A stretch of 64,000 bases of DNA from Brienomyrus brachyistius (GCF_023856365.1 NC_064543.1:4451952-4515951); one strand, 5' to 3'. Counted from the stretch's first letter, positions 24,001 to 37,570 are shown. Notes: a model not told the origin generated them from the letters alone. Made by a program: numbers and translations.

Positions 24001-26161
24001 TCTCTTCTTCTATTTCACGAGGAGACTCGAAGAATTCTGGGGCGGCGTGGTGGTGCAATGATTAGCGCTACTGCCTCACACCGTAGGGCCAGGGTTCGAG
24101 TCTCCACCATGGCTCTGTGTGTGAGGAGTGTGCTTGTTCGCCCTTGTGGGGTTTCCGCTGAGTAGTCCGGTCCCCCCCCCCCCACCCCACAGTCCAAAAT
24201 CATGCTGAGGTTTATTGGAGTTGCTAAATTGCCCGTAAGTGTGATGTGTGAGTGAATGGTGTGTGAGTGAATGGTGTGTGAGTGTGCCCTGTGATAGGTT
24301 GGTCCCCCATCCTGGGTTGTTCCCTCCCTTGCACCCATATCGTACAGTGTAGGCTCCAGACCCCCACCCACAAGCCTGAATAGGGCAAAGTTATTTAGGC
24401 AGTTACAGACAATGGATGGATGGATGGACTGATGGACTGATGGATGGATGGATGGATGGATGGATGGACTGATGGACTTTACGAATTCTGTTTAGAATCT
24501 CAGAGCCAGTTTGCTTAAAACACAGCAGGTCTGTGATCGATTTTTCAACACAAAAACCATGGACGGCATGATCCAATGAAAATGATTTAGATTTGCATGA
24601 TTTCCCATTTATCTGAGCATGTCTGCAGCACAACAATTAGGAATGACGGCCGTACGTCTGGTTTTTATTTAACAAATTCGGACTGAAATGAGCCCTTCCT
24701 GTTCCAGCTGATGGATATCTCTGTCCTGAAGAAGATCAGCATGAAGAAGGATCTGGAAGTTCTCTTTATGTTTTCAGCCTCGGCGCATATTCAGCCTCGG
24801 AGCCTCAGCGAGAGGCACCAAGAAAGCCGCGGACTTTGGAGGACGTGTGTAATCAGTACTTAAGAGAGAGGTTAGGTGGTCAGCCCACTGGGTGCATCTG
24901 AAACCTTTCTGTACTGTCTTTTCTAAACATCCACCAGGGTGTGAGCAGAACAGTCATTAGTATAGATCACATGGAGCAGGTACCTGACCTTGGGGTCAAT
25001 ATTTCAAGTGCATTTAGTAAAACTGCTGGAATTTTGCAGGTATTTCAGCGGACAGTCCTGTCTTCATCCAGTACTTTCATATTGTATGCTGTTGCTGTCC
25101 AATGAATTCCATGTATGTCCACTATTCTGAAGGTGGGGTGAATTCCATCTATAATATAAAGTCACATTCTCCTCTGTCTGCTAATTAGCATTTGACATCA
25201 AATTGACCAATGAAAATATTATTTATGACATCATGTGTTTAGTATTTATGTTTGTGCCAATTAACATTTGTATTCATGGTGGTCATTTTGGCAATATGAA
25301 GTAATCCGTACAATTTTAACAACTTGGCGCTGATAGATATCTCGCTAACATCACTGTTAATCGTGAATATATGTCTTGTTGACGTCGACACATTTGCCTC
25401 GCTGACAATCATCTGCATAAGTCCATTTAAAACATTAAATGGTTCATTGATGGCTGCATTTGTGCTGCTAATCTAGTCTCATTACTGTTACGATCACGCT
25501 GGTAAAAGCGGGTAAGCAGAGAGCAAGCAGGCAGGCGGATTTCGGGGAAAAACGGGGATTTATTGACAGGTAAGGGCAGGACGGAACGCTGGCATTGACA
25601 AACATCAATGAGGGACGATGAACTAAGGTAAGACAGGGACTGAAATAGACAAAATAACTAGACACAGCTGGGTACGATCGGGGAAGCACACATGGATAAT
25701 CAGGGGGCGTGGCACACACGAGGATCGTACGAGCCAGGTATGACACATTACATTGTTTTAGGTTTATTTTGTAAAGTAGTTTTTTCACATTTCTGATATA
25801 ATGTACTTTTGGAGATGAGTGTTTTTCACCGGACAGCGGCAATATGAAATAGTCTGATTACAGAGTCCATATTGGACATTTTGGTTACTAGACACTGTGA
25901 GCTTTGGCCTTTCAGAGCTAGGGACTCTTACCTCCAGTTACCCCAGCCCAGCGGAGCTGCTGATCATCGCGTTATCGGTGTCGGAATCACAACAGACGTT
26001 TGACAGACGTATGCTTCTCGTGTCTCTGCAGGGCGCTGACTCTCGAGGACAGAAGCGTGGCTGTTAGGCCGAGCTGGATGCAAATGCAGCAGTGCAGTGC
26101 CCCTGTTTCGGGGAATGACTGGAGACCCCTGAGGGAGTCGATGTCCCTGAATGCTGGATAA
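18063..26161 (+). CDS. wdr93: WD repeat-containing protein 93, complete 15-exon coding sequence
   Basis: Fifteen exons with GT-AG borders join in one frame of 647 codons, near the roughly 690 of mammalian WDR93: 18063-18311, 18481-18682, 18841-18905, 19005-19083, 19973-20064, 20263-20347, 20558-20735, 20979-21049, 21220-21306, 21611-21742, 22310-22502, 22744-22804, 23739-23895, 24708-24870, 26032-26161 (TAA). The N-terminus is acidic ([17 protein letters not shown]), then [20 protein letters not shown]. Blade-like strands appear as [29 protein letters not shown] and [20 protein letters not shown], the last in the exon at 23739. WDR93 is a propeller protein linked to cilia and sperm flagella. 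The start is the first ATG after a possible acceptor (TTTTTGTGTAG) at 18060, so a noncoding first exon upstream is likely. The donor at 20065 (GTGAAA) is weak, but a better-looking donor downstream gives an in-frame stop. Confidence 0.85.
21858..22040. mobile_element. DNA-transposon fragment of a common fish type, in wdr93 intron
   Basis: The segment starts CACTATATGGACATAAGTGT and continues with TATGGAGTTGGTCCCCC and CTTCTGGGAAGGCGTTCCAC, words I recognise from abundant nonautonomous DNA transposons of fish. The second end is not evident. The fragment is truncated by TG-rich and AT-rich sequence. Confidence 0.5.
22084..22124. repeat. Perfect AT-rich palindrome, 20-bp arms
   Basis: Arms 22084-22103 and 22105-22124 are exact reverse complements around a single central A (core GATAATAATTATC). 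Base by base, all 20 pairs match. It lies in the wdr93 intron just after the transposon fragment and a TG-rich tract. Confidence 0.9.
24039..24415 (+). mobile_element. tRNA-derived SINE-like element, diverged copy
   Basis: It has GGCGGCGTGGTGGTGCAATG (A-box region), AGGGTTCGAGTCTCC (B-box), a C-rich interruption near 24170-24184, CATGCTGAGG...GGAGTTGCTAAATTGCCCG, and ends in ACAATGGATGGA running into a (TGGA)n tract. It is more diverged than the copies after 43 kb. It sits in the wdr93 intron between 23895 and 24708. Confidence 0.75.
24411..24474. repeat. (TGGA)n tail tract
   Basis: TGGATGGA and TGGACTGA tetranucleotide repeats follow directly on the SINE-like element and are probably its 3' tail. 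Confidence 0.8.
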
Positions 26162-29100
26162 GATGCAGGTGTGTTGGGCAGAGTGAGGGTAACCATGTAC
26201 AGTCCAGCTCCATGGTACATGCACTGCATCTCCGCATTGCACAGTGTCACTGCTAACCCTGAAATAACTTCCAGCCAGGTTACTAGCTGCCACACAGTAC
26301 TGTTATGGACTCTGTGCTAGATGTGTGACGCTGTATTTCCTGTGCACTTCCTGTATGCTGCTAATTCTGCTGTGTTCATTGGTGTCACAAGCTTTGGCTT
26401 TGAGTGACATTGGAGAGTCTTTTATGGTATGATTTTAGTTCTGTGATCGAGTGTCATCTTCAATGACAGGGAGGGAGAACAATGAGTTTATTTTAAACAT
26501 CTGATACTTTCAGCTTTTTATATAAACGTTCATCCGGTTATTGCTTGGCCTTTGTACTTTTTTCAAGTCACTCAGATCTGCTAATTTTTACTCGTCTAAT
26601 TACATTAATTGCTTCACGTCACATGACTCCGTTTTAAAAAAGGACGATGATAATGGAGGAGGATGATCTCCCATAGCACTCTAGTGGTCTGAAGCTGCCT
26701 GCTTCCCACCGCCTGTCAGCATGTGTGACAGACTCATCCTTCCGGACTCCAGTCAGAGTGATTATATTCCTGAAAGCAGTACGTGGCTGCAGTGTTTCGT
26801 TTTAAAGGGCATCCTGATTTTATCACTCTAGACTGACTGTACTTGATAAATCTCCTTCCTCATTACCGATATACGCTGCATCCTCATCACCGATATACGC
26901 TGCATCCAGGATGCTTCTGTCAAGTGTCAATAGTATTTCAGAACTGCACCCTCCTCCTGCCGTTGCTTGTGGCAGCATTTAGAAAGATTTCTGTGGTCTG
27001 CAAAACAAACGAGAGCTGCGGAGCCATGGGTGATGATCCGCACGGGAGCAGTAACCCCTGAGCCAGGACATCAGCATGCTCCTTCGAGGGAGGAACAGCC
27101 CCACGTGCCACCAGGACGACCTGAAACGGCAGCTGTCTGGTGTAATAAGTGCATGGTTCTGAAGGACCACCTGCCCACACCTCCCGGCTGTGCTCCTCCA
27201 TTCCACATGTGGGAAAGATGTCAGTCATGGGGTCTGGACTTCCTCAGGGTGAATTATGTTCATTCAGCTATGGCGAGGGACTAAACTACAGTACCAGTCA
27301 AAAGTTTGGACACACCGAGTCGCCTGCAATGGAGTGCATTACATGACCTGGCCACCTGACCTAAACACAGTAGTCTTGGAGGAGTTTGACCAGAGAGTGA
27401 AGTGTGTGCTTTTATTGTACCCTGTAGCTCTTGTTTGCTCATGTTTGTTTTGCTGGTTACTCTGTTTCGGAAAGCTTTGCACTGTATTCAGTTTCCATTT
27501 TTCACTTTCATTGTACTAATTGTGTTTCATTATACATTGTAAAGCCTTTTGTTTCATTAAATCTTATCTAATTTTTTGCTCTGTGTCCTTTGGATTTTGA
27601 CGTGTCAGACATCTTGTACACGCAGTTCGTGTTATCGGCCTGATCAGGGTGCGAAGTGGGGAGGGTATGAGTCTGCTGGGGAGCTCCTGTCCTTTGCAAG
27701 CTTGGTGTGTGTGGAATCTCACAGCCCTGGGGAAACCTTCAGCTGAATGATTTCCTCGGAAAGACTTTCCCATGATTTGCTTGTTGACCTGCTAAAGATG
27801 TCGACAGTGAATGGCTTTGAGCAGAAAGATTTACAGGGCCAAAGGTAGCCACCAGCCCGGCAAGAATCAGCTTTTTCTGCATGAATGAAAACAATATGTG
27901 TCTTGAGTTGCACTCCTTATGCTCTGCAGAGGGGTGACGTCGTCGTGAGCTCCGCATATGAGGGTCATGTGATCTTTTAGTTGGTTTGCGAGTATACAAT
28001 GACCTTGTCTATCAACACAGGCAGTGTGACCCTCCGCAGTCTTAATGGGTCCTACACTCAGGAAGAAGTGAACGTCAGGGGAACCATCACTAAGAAACAT
28101 GAACTCAGGGACCTGCCATCTCCTGTCTCCCAGCTATTGTTATTGCATCAGACTGGAAGCACATTGCACTCATGGGACATTGAATTATTTGTGAAGTAGC
28201 TGCTAACGGAAGCGCAGTTTCTGCAGAGAGGGCTGTTCAGCAGATGACTTGCCACTGTCCAACACGGAGCTCCTCTCCCAGTAACCTGAACACAAATATT
28301 TATAATTCCTCATTAGCAACCAGCACATGTGGCCTTTCACACATCGTTTCAATTGAGACAATGGGATTCAAATTTCCCATCAGCTGCTGCAAGCGTGCGA
28401 ATCATTCTGCTCCTGAAAGTTAACGCTGACCATATGTTCTCGTTCTCATGAAGCTTTGTTAACAGGAGCTCCTCCTGGTTGCCAGCTGCATTTTGATGCC
28501 CTCTTGACAATTCCCGAATGCGCTACTCAGCCCTTTATGTCAAACGTGTGGTACAAGCTCTCTTATAATTACAGCGACTTTTCATACAACCTCGACCTGA
28601 CGCTGCACATCCCTTTGTCTTGCGCCACTGAACGAATCAGCCGGAGGTGTGACTCTGCTGGAGGCCTGGATGGAGTGGTCTGTCAAAAACACACCCATAA
28701 ATGAGTCTGAAGATCTGAAGGCCAGAGAAATGATCTATTTCAAGCAGCACAGCGTTGTGTATGTTCAGTCCAAACAGACCGAAAAACACTAACCTAGTGA
28801 CTGTGTGTTTTACCCTAATCAAAGGGTCTTCATTGCAAGCAGTACAGTAGCAGGAATGTGAGTGATATCACCTCCAAAGTCACCTGTATTTGAGTTTTTA
28901 TTTATCTATAATGTTAGCATGCCCAGGGGGTGTCGGGCAGCCAGTTGCCCTTTAACCCTCAAAGGTTTTACTTTAAAATGTTCTAGTATTTGGTTGAATA
29001 TTTACATTAATGAATGATGATTCAGTACAGTGTTTCTTGGATTATCCTCTTCTGATTTTTTTTGAGGACATCTTAAGTTCAGACTGTCCTCACAGCACTA

Positions 29101-30194
29101 GTAAGACCTTCTCACTACTTATCGTGGTCAGAGTGCTGCTGTAAATGCTATTCAGTATTTAAAAAGGAAGATTTCAGTAACAGTACTGGTGATATGAATA
29201 TGTACTGCACTGTGATAAACTGAAACTGGGACAAATTCCATATGTTTACAAATTAAGTGGTTTATTTGTTTCTGTTGTCACTAATAATGCCTACAGTTCA
29301 TCTTCCAGGGGCAGCTCTAGTCTGAACCAATGAAACATGATTATGACTTGCAGTTTTTCTTCCCTTATCTCGAGGTCACAGGCACGACTGAAAGGTCACC
29401 TGAGGAAGGCGGAGCCCCGCAGGGCCGCTGTCGCCAGGGTGCTGGCTCCATGGCAACCGCATCAGCATCGGTTCCCCTCATCTGGCCTGATGTTCAGGCT
29501 CATTACTGATTCCTGAATCACTCTTCTCAGAAACGCTGCAAGTGTTGGAATTTATTCTGACAGCTATGCAGAAGCATGACAAAATCCATTAATCTGTGCG
29601 TTGAAGAGCACAAACGATCAGTGATGGGTTTGTTTAATGGAAAAACACAGTAATAAACAACGGCGTCACGTAGATGACTCTAGATAAGGGTGAGTGCTTG
29701 TCTAAGTAAATATAACTTGTTAATGATAAAATACAGCATACTTAGCAAATGCTGATAATGTGAGAGTTTTTACATGTTGCTAGTTAAGTTAGAATTCAGA
29801 GCTCCATTCCCCTGAGAGACTGTAAAACACCAAAATTGCTTTGAAACGGAGAGGGATTTTACTGAATTTGGTAAAAGAAAAGTTGGACATGCCTGAAATG
29901 TCAGCTTAAAATTCAGTCTGTTAAATTGGTTCATAGACGGGAACGTTTTTGTGATTCCTGACATGAACGCGACGGACACACACAGTAGTGCTTAACTGGA
30001 CAGTAGAACACCTGACTGTCAGCTTAAGAAGGAACACAAAAGCACATCCATAGAGCAAAGGAGTGTAGAAGGTCTGTACACAACTCTGGAGCTGGTAGCT
30101 GTGACACAAAGGTGTATTTTTGGAAATTACGATGAAAGTCTTAACGTGAGGAGTGACTATAAGGATAACAGGCCTGAAAAGCAGTGAAAATGCG
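26162..30194. other. Intergenic region between wdr93 and gnrhr
   Basis: No gene is recognised. Near 27288 there is a Tc1-type terminal word (CAGTACCAGTCAAAAGTTTG, GACACACC) followed by a short CCTGGCCACCTGACCTAAAC remnant, suggesting a deleted transposon. A 72-codon frame at 27981-28199 begins after an AG and resembles nothing known. At 29440-29455 CTCCATGGCAACC has one intact X-box half-site only. Confidence 0.45.
27285..27400. mobile_element. Tc1-like transposon relic, internally deleted
   Basis: TACAGTACCAGTCAAAAGTT plus TGGACACACC is a familiar Tc1-type inverted terminal repeat in fish. It is followed within 60 bp by a fragment that could encode the Tc1 TWPPDLN region. The opposite end is not seen. 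Confidence 0.5.
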
Positions 30195-32208
30195 TCATAT
30201 CATGTTATCAGGACTGAACTGACTGGTCTCCTTCTCGCTGCTGTAGCAGGTGGTGAGATAGCTGTTGCACTGACAGGTCTTCCTGCCCTGCTGCGGTTGC
30301 TGGGCACCAGCCCCCGGTCCATCCTGGGCGGCCAGTCGTCTGAGAGGAAAAGAGGAGGTGGAGCAGCGGAAGGAAGTGGTGGCGGTGAGATTCTCCGAGT
30401 CGGCCAAGACGGAGCCTCTGTGGCGGTATCTCCTCAGCCCCCTGTGGAAATGGATGCTGAAGAGGCCGTAGGTGATTGGGTCCAGGCAGGCGTTGAAGAG
30501 CCCAAAGATGAAGAGCATGTGCGTGAGGGAATGGGAGACGGCTTCCTCCAGCCCATCGGGAGAAAACCAGTACCACAGCCCCAGCAGGTAGTAGGGGGTC
30601 CAGCAAATGATGAAGGAGGTCACTATGGCGATGCTCATCTTCAGAGTCCGCATCCTCGCTTTCGGAATGTTGTTCTTTGAGCGGCGGAGATGAACTTCCT
30701 TAGAAGATACTGGAACAAACATTATAGGTTCAGGAAAACGGATCCAAACTCTTTTAAATATAAACATATTTCATTCGATCTGATTATAACATTTTAATTG
30801 CACAACTAAACATGATTCTTGATATCCTGTTCTATTTTTTCACATGCAGAAGCTTTATCTATAGAATAGGTAATATTATCATGGGCCTGGGTCTGGTTTT
30901 ATTTAAGGTGCAGCAAACATGAGCCTGGCACGCATTAGGAACTTACAGTATCCCTTGGTCATTCGCTTGGAGATCTCCATCAAGATCCTTGTGTAGCAGA
31001 AGATCATGATGGCCAGAGGCAGTAGAAACAGACAGACAAAGGTGCACATGTTGTATAGGGTCTCCTGCCAGTGTCGGGAAAAACTGCCACGGGTTGTGCA
31101 CTGAGTGAAGTTCTGTGGAACGGTGATGGTCACATTGTGAAAGAGGAACATCTGAAAAAGACCACAACACATAGAAGCAGGTGGTACCTGACTTTCCACT
31201 CCACTCTGACATCACTCTGATTAATGGGGGCGGAGTAACACTTTATTTTGCTCACAGATCCCAATTTTTTTTATTGTATTTGTGTTTTTTGTGAAGCTTC
31301 ATCTAACATCAGTAAAATCAATCGTCATCTACAGCATGGCTACCATGTTCAGATCAGGGACAAGAAGAATGACTTCTAAACCTGGGATGCGTTTGTCCAT
31401 AAGTTCTCCTCTGCAGGTAAGGGGTGAGTTAACCTGTCTGCTGAGCTGAGCTCTGAGAACTTTCGTTTGTTCACTACGTCTTGTGTGTATTTAAATAAAG
31501 TTTGTCATGTGCACAGTTTGCCCAAAGCAATTGAGATTAACATGAAGTCAGTACCTCATCACAACATCTATCCACCCATTTCTCATCTTTTCATAACCAG
31601 CTGTCCAACTGTGAGTCACTGTGAGGTTGGAGCCTGGATCTGCCTCGCATTGCCCAGATCTTTACCTGAGGGGCCGACAGGAGGACGCTCATCAGCCAAG
31701 CCAAGGTCAGCATCACTCTGCTTTTTCTTCTTGCCTTGTTAATAGCCAGAGGGTTCAGGATAGCAGTCTGCCGATCCAGGCTGATAACCACCGTCACGAA
31801 AGCAGAGGAATACATAGCTAGAAGCTTCAGGAACATCAACATCCTGCAGGCCGTGTCTCCAGCCAGCCACTGGACAGTGATGTTCCAGATGGCATCCAGC
31901 GGCATCACAATTAATGTGACCAGGAGGTCGGCCGCGGTCAGGTTCACAATCAGCGTCCGGACGTGAGACTTCCGCTGCTTGTTGACGCTGGCGGCCCAGA
32001 GCACGGCGACATTGCAGGCCGCTGAGATGGCGCAAAGGATGAAGGTGATGATCACCCTGACCTTGGCAGCAGTGGAGAAGGTGGGGAGCCGCAGAACATC
32101 TTCATCTGTGCTCCTATTGAACGAAGGAGCAGGCACCCCGCTGCTGAGATTCAGCTCAAATTCTGTCTTTTCGGAAACAATCTCAGGTGCAACAAAGGTG
32201 CCATTCAT
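30195..32208 (-). CDS. gnrhr: Gonadotropin-releasing hormone receptor, complete
   Basis: This is a class A GPCR for GnRH that acts mainly at the plasma membrane of pituitary cells through Gq. Three exons (32208-31666, 31151-30947, 30709-30195) have GT-AG borders, phases 0 and 1, and give 420 residues. Possible N-glycosylation sites are N2, N20, N31, N187 and N195. TM2 carries D94 (AADLLVT) rather than the mammalian type-I Asn. C121 and C199 can form the loop disulfide. DRQ follows TM3 at 145. TM6 has CWTPYYLLGLWYWF and TM7 DPITYG. A Ser/Thr-rich cytoplasmic tail follows TM7, as in non-mammalian and type-II receptors. The ATG chosen is in an exon that continues upstream as 5' UTR to about 32342. 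The family is certain; which teleost paralogue is not. Its neighbour is wdr93, about 4 kb away tail to tail. Confidence 0.93.
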
Positions 32209-32342
32209 TTCTGGTAGGTGTTTATCGAATCACCATTGGGGCAGATACGGGCAGTCAGACTGCCCAGCAATGCAATGAAGCCGCAACTTAGGAGGTTGCG
32301 AGGAGAGGCCTCGCTCCGAGTGGCAGAAGTAAAGTCTGACAC
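32209..32342 (-). other. gnrhr 5' untranslated part of the first coding exon
   Basis: In minus orientation a TTTTTGCAG acceptor precedes this block, which runs into the gnrhr ATG without a donor. A further probable noncoding exon lies near 33288 and above, ending in TTGCTTCAG followed by GTAAGG. This is inferred from splice signals only. Confidence 0.5.
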
Positions 32343-32944
32343 CTGCAAAAACATAAAGGTGTGCAGTTTTGTAGTATTTCGCGTTAAGATCAAAGTACAT
32401 TTCTTCTGTAGGAGATCCATGGTACAGGGATTACAAAGCATTAGTAATTAATATTTAGCGGCACTCTAAAAGCATTCAAAATAATGATTTCTCACATTTA
32501 CGTTTTATACCTATTAAACATTCCATACGTGTTTGGTTGCTTTATTATTATTACAATTATTATTATTATGAAACATCACAGACGGTCAGGAATACAACTC
32601 AGAAGAACTTTATAACTAATAATAAAATTAAAAAACAGGCGTAACTTAACCAGTGAGTAGAAATTTCTAGATATTGACCGCGGTCCCTTTAAACCAGCAA
32701 GAAATGGGTAACAAGTTTTTTTTTTTTTTTTTATTATAAAACCGTAATGTGAGTATTTCAGTAATGAGAGCTAAGTGACGGCAAAACTTCTGGAAAGGCT
32801 CTGCTGTTCGGAACACCCTAATCTCCCAGCAGAAAGCAAAACTGAAAACCAGCTTATTTATAGTGAAAACTGGATTTGGCTAGTCTAAAATGACCTTAGA
32901 TAATCATGTGCCACCTCCTGTTCCTCTTTGATGGTTTAGCCGGG

Positions 32945-33055
32945 TGGGTTACCAGCTGGTCATGCTGGTATGACCAGCTAAACTATCATGCAAAATCATC
33001 TTAAGCTGGTCATCTATCATAAACTCATAAACCGGTTAACCAGCTTCAGGTGGTA
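32945..33055. repeat. Interspersed repeat rich in AGCTGGT/ACCAGCT inverted words
   Basis: The segment has ACCAGCTGGTCATGCTGG, TATGACCAGC, AAGCTGGTCAT and ACCGGTTAACCAGC, repeating the same short word in both orientations as in small palindromic fish MITEs. It is in the gnrhr 5' intron. Confidence 0.5.
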
Positions 33056-36000
33056 AATCTGTTTTGTCAGCAGATCTTACAGTCTGACAGTAAGACACGG
33101 TGCAGCGCTTTATAACCTCAATCATTTCCTTAGGCTACATGTCCAAAAAATATTATTATTAATGATGAACTACTGGCGCATGATGATTAAGCTGGAAATG
33201 AATATACCCAACTACACTGCCAGTTGTTTTGTAACAAGCACAGCAAATCCTAAACCAGAAGCGGTGGTTTTTAACATCCTTACCTGAAGCAACTTCCGAA
33301 GTTTCCGGAGGGTCAGTGCGCGCTGGAGACCTGATCACTGTTAAAAGCTCATATCGGTCCGTCTGGTTTCTTTACTGCTTTGAAGGTAAACCATGCAGGG
33401 GTCAGTCTTGCTCCAAATATAACAATGATTAATAAATGGCGGATCCACCTCGATCACTTGATTACCCGGTTTATGTCAAGTAAGATATTCATTAAAAGCG
33501 TAGCGTCGGCCGAAGGACAAAACGGAGAGATGGACTTTGCAGCCCGGTTCGGGGTTTGGACCCGGTGCTGACTGGAGCCTGCGGCCAGGTCTGGGCCGAT
33601 TGCTCCTTATTCTCCTCACAGCGTCTGTACGCGAGTCCTTTATACTCACAACGCTGATCTGAGACGGAGGCCACCATCCTGCAAACACGCAGCTAAGAAT
33701 AAAATATCTGCATTGTCTGGAGAGCCCTTGTCTGTTTGGTTCACATCTCGTTTTGACGGGACACTTTGTGAAAGGAATCCCCCGGGTTACAATTCTGTTA
33801 AGTATTTATGACTTAGACGCAACTGCATACATAGAATAAACCTATATTTTGATGTATATCAATCATCATATCATATTTGCATATCAAGTAGCTTCCCATG
33901 TAGAGTATGATTAGAGTAAAAAACAACGACATATGGGTTTTGGAAGGTTTTAAGCAACAGTTACTTTGATAGGCAGCATTTTAATGTAAATCGGACATTT
34001 TAACGCATAGCTACAGAGGAATCTGTGTAGAAATGCAATATTTTTACATTTTGGTAATAATTTCAACGTTAAAGAAGTCACCTTTACTATTTCTTGTTAT
34101 TTTCAATAGTATATTGATTATATGAAAATGTCTGGTTTTTAGCCTCTGGAGCGTTTAGGGTTGGGAGAATTAACCCTTATAATTTCCTTACACAGCCTTA
34201 AATTCACGGAGCATTTTACATAAATTATAATTAAGAAAAACCAAACAAAAGTGATTGGAAGGAAGTCGGGAGCCTAAAATTATATTAGCGTGTAATGTAT
34301 AATTAATCACATAGTTAGATAAGTAGGTCGTTTATGCAAAATCGTATTTAAAGGAGTAAAGACACATTTCCATAATTTCGTATGTTGTTCCTGTTGTTTA
34401 GCCGAAAGCAAACATAAAACAAGCGTATGACTGGTCTGAAAACGTGCTTTTTTAGTTAATAATAAGTATTTTTAGTTTCATTACCTTCCAAATGGACCAC
34501 TACCAGCCTATGTGACTGAACCGAAAAAAATGAAGATTATACTTTGTATAACCATTTCAATAACATATACATACAAAGTGGAAAAATAATTGTGTATTGA
34601 ACACAAACAGGTGTATTTTCTGAGGCGAAAAAAACGTTTATTTTTTCTTCTCCTTTTGTGGAATCTACACGACAAATTTTTCTTTGAAGATGTTGGTGCC
34701 TAAAACGTATTGGTGGATAATTTAGAACTTGCACACCTGTACATGATGCATTCAGAAGTGAACTTCTTTAAGGATTAGATGCTAAAACTGGAAACGTGCA
34801 TTCTGAATCTGCAGTGTTTGCAGACTGAATTGAAAGGGCACACTTTGGCGTAATCACAGCAGTTCGTTCTCCATTAAAAAGAGCATTTTCAGCCAGTGTA
34901 CGAAGTCTGAATGCCTCTCTCCACTTAAATGTTTTGAAGAAAGTAGTTAGCCTTAAATGCTTTGAAATTGTAAATTGTGAGGTGGCACGCATATTTTTAC
35001 GAAACAAGCTGCCTTAGCGAATGCGTCCTGTGTGACAGTCACCTGCTCTCGTGTTTGCATTGTTTATAAGGACAGAAGCGTGACAGGAAGGTCTGCAAAG
35101 AAAGGACAGTACAGACTGTCCCAGGGCTCGCTGCTCCTGAAGGTCTAACGACAAAAGCGCACCCGGCCTTGTGAGCTGAGATTTAAACATGCATCACTTC
35201 CCTTAATGAAAGCAAACGCAGAGGGATAACAGCCAACAGTGAATATGCGCAGGATTTATAGGCTGTACTGCAGAAACAAGCACGTAAAGGAAAACTGCGG
35301 GGGAAAATCTGATCAATCGATTTGTAGCTTTTGCTTTCTTTTGAAAGGATGTTTTACGGTACGGGCATGATGATTCTCACCATCGGCCCATCAGCGCTGG
35401 CGAGCAGCGGCCAATCAGAAGTCGTGCTGCGAATCACAATGTCATCAACATTTCACAGTTTCCTGAATCAGTACTGCTTTTAGTGCAGAACACGTACTGC
35501 AGACATTTTATATTGAATATACTCACCTTCTTCATTATGGTCGAAAATGTTCCATTATGGCAGTGGAGGGGAGGTGGGCTCTCACTGGAGTCATAAGACC
35601 ACTGCACTGCTCTTATTGTCGGAGGCTGTAGGGCTGCCAGTGAGTGCCAGTTGTGTCGGAGTGTCCCGCATGGTCGCACGCAGTTGGTTCCTGTTGGATC
35701 TGTTGAATGGCATGTTGAATTGGCATTGCAGCTAGTCAGTGAGATTGAGTTCTCTGATCGGGGTTTGTATGTCTCCCAGTCGCCTCTAGTCATGCCGGTG
35801 TGTTCCAGCACAAATTTTGTTTCTGGGAACCAATGGCAGCTAACAGGAACCGATCATTCGTCAGCCTGGGTTTGTACCCAGCTTAATGCCTCCTTATTTA
35901 GCTCAGAGAACTGAGCCATCATTTGGGCCAGAGAGCAAATCAATTTTCATTGCCTTACTGTAGACAAATCGCATTATATACACAAATACCATATTCCGTC

Positions 36001-37360
36001 ATCACTGTCGGTGATATTTTAATACCCCCAAGAAACCAAAGGAGACGAGACGAAACGTCGCAGTGGAGACAGACAGATTTTCCTGTCTCTCTGGATGAGA
36101 AGTAACATCCAATACCATCATATTGCAGGTGATGCCAAGTCAGTCTGTGTGTCTGCTGGTCTCCTTTAGAATGATGATGTTTCTGTTACGTCTCCCCTGA
36201 AGCCCAGAGGCCGGATTGTAAGACGTCTCACTTGGACAGAGAAAATCACCACACATCACCATGCCGATTCTCTGTATAATTACTCAGAGACTGCTTTCTG
36301 AGATTATTTTGATCATTCACCAGCAAATATCATTGTGACACCTCTGCTCATAAATGTTTCACTTGAAGGAGTGACCTGACCTGACCTGACCTCATGAGAA
36401 CTAACTGCTTAAGTTTGCCTGATGTGCCTGCTTGACTCTGCTGTATCACTATGGCTCGTCATGCTGCATATTTATGTCATACGGAATAATTACCTCGATG
36501 TAAACATGATTCCAAACACACCATGTATTTCTCCATTTCATCTTCTTTTCCGTTTATAAAAGGAATATGTAGGGTTATGAGGAAAGTCCATGTTTTTAAT
36601 TGTATGGCAGACATGCACTTTGCATTTATTATGGAAGTTTGGGAGAAAAGGCAGATCCCTGTGCACTGTGCATGCAGTGCTCCTGAATCAGAAGATAGGT
36701 GCTAGGAGTGTGGAAATAAAAGTGTGTAAATAAAGCGCGAAAACAACCAGTTTGTCACTGTGAACACCTTGTGAACATTTAGTTATCCTTGTTTTACAGT
36801 ATAATCATATCATATATGTAGCCTTGTTTATCAACTACAGTACACTTAGTTATCAGTTGTGTTTGTTTTATGGGTGTATTGAGTATTTTACAATTTAGAA
36901 CCAGCCGTCTTCCGTCACACCTGATTATAAAGTTCCAGTGCTCCAGAAGTAGGACTGGGCACCTCAGCAGTAGCTTGTCTGGTTCTTAATGTCCAGATCA
37001 TGGGTTCGCAATCCCTGTCCTCGCGACCCCCTGTCCTGCACTGGTAGACTGATAGTTAGTAGTTGGATCAGGTGTGTTGACGTAGGTAATGCATGTGTAG
37101 GGCAGGGGATCCTGAGCACCAGGAACGAGAATCTCTAGTCTAGATGTACCATAATCGCTGTATCAAACAAACATGTTAACAGCAGGTTAAATTAAACAAG
37201 TAGTAGCGGTATCATAATGTGAACGGTATTCATCCAAGTTAAGCAGTAGTCGTACCATTGTATGCCAATGAGAGCTGTCTATATTAATTATCTTTCACGA
37301 GAAAATGGTTGGTGTTGGCATTCATGCTAAATGTAAAGGCGTAAGAACCAATGAAAACGA

Positions 37361-37396
37361 TGAGGGGCGTTCCTGTTTTTACGGGAACACCCCTCA
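37361..37396. repeat. Short hairpin (TGAGGGGCGTTCC / GGGAACACCCCTCA)
   Basis: The two 13-14 bp arms pair with one mismatch across a loop of about 9 bases. It may be the core of a small MITE or a chance inverted repeat. Confidence 0.6.
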
Positions 37397-37570
37397 CTGC
37401 AATTTGACCAATCACATCATTTCTGCCTGCCATGTCTCTACTACCTGTGACGTCCTTCCGGCCTGGCTGCCCTTTGTCGCTGTGACATCTCTCCTTCCTA
37501 CCCTGCTGCTGTACCACTGTTCATCCTGCTATCAGGAACAGCATCAGCACCTGCCTGCCATCACCTGCGT

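Noticed and set aside
27981..28199. 72-codon frame as a terminal exon of wdr93 or a separate gene
   Set aside because: wdr93 already has a consistent final exon with stop at 26161, and this frame has no known motif or matching phase partner.
29436..29456. X-box near CTCCATGGCAACC
   Set aside because: Only one half-site matches the RFX consensus; three mismatches in the other half.
26162..30194. pex11a, a neighbour of WDR93 in other vertebrates
   Set aside because: I searched the frames by eye for PEX11-type sequence and saw none in this window.
35434..35811. 125-codon minus-strand frame as a gene
   Set aside because: No recognised domain, no clear promoter or splice context; it may be repeat-derived or chance.
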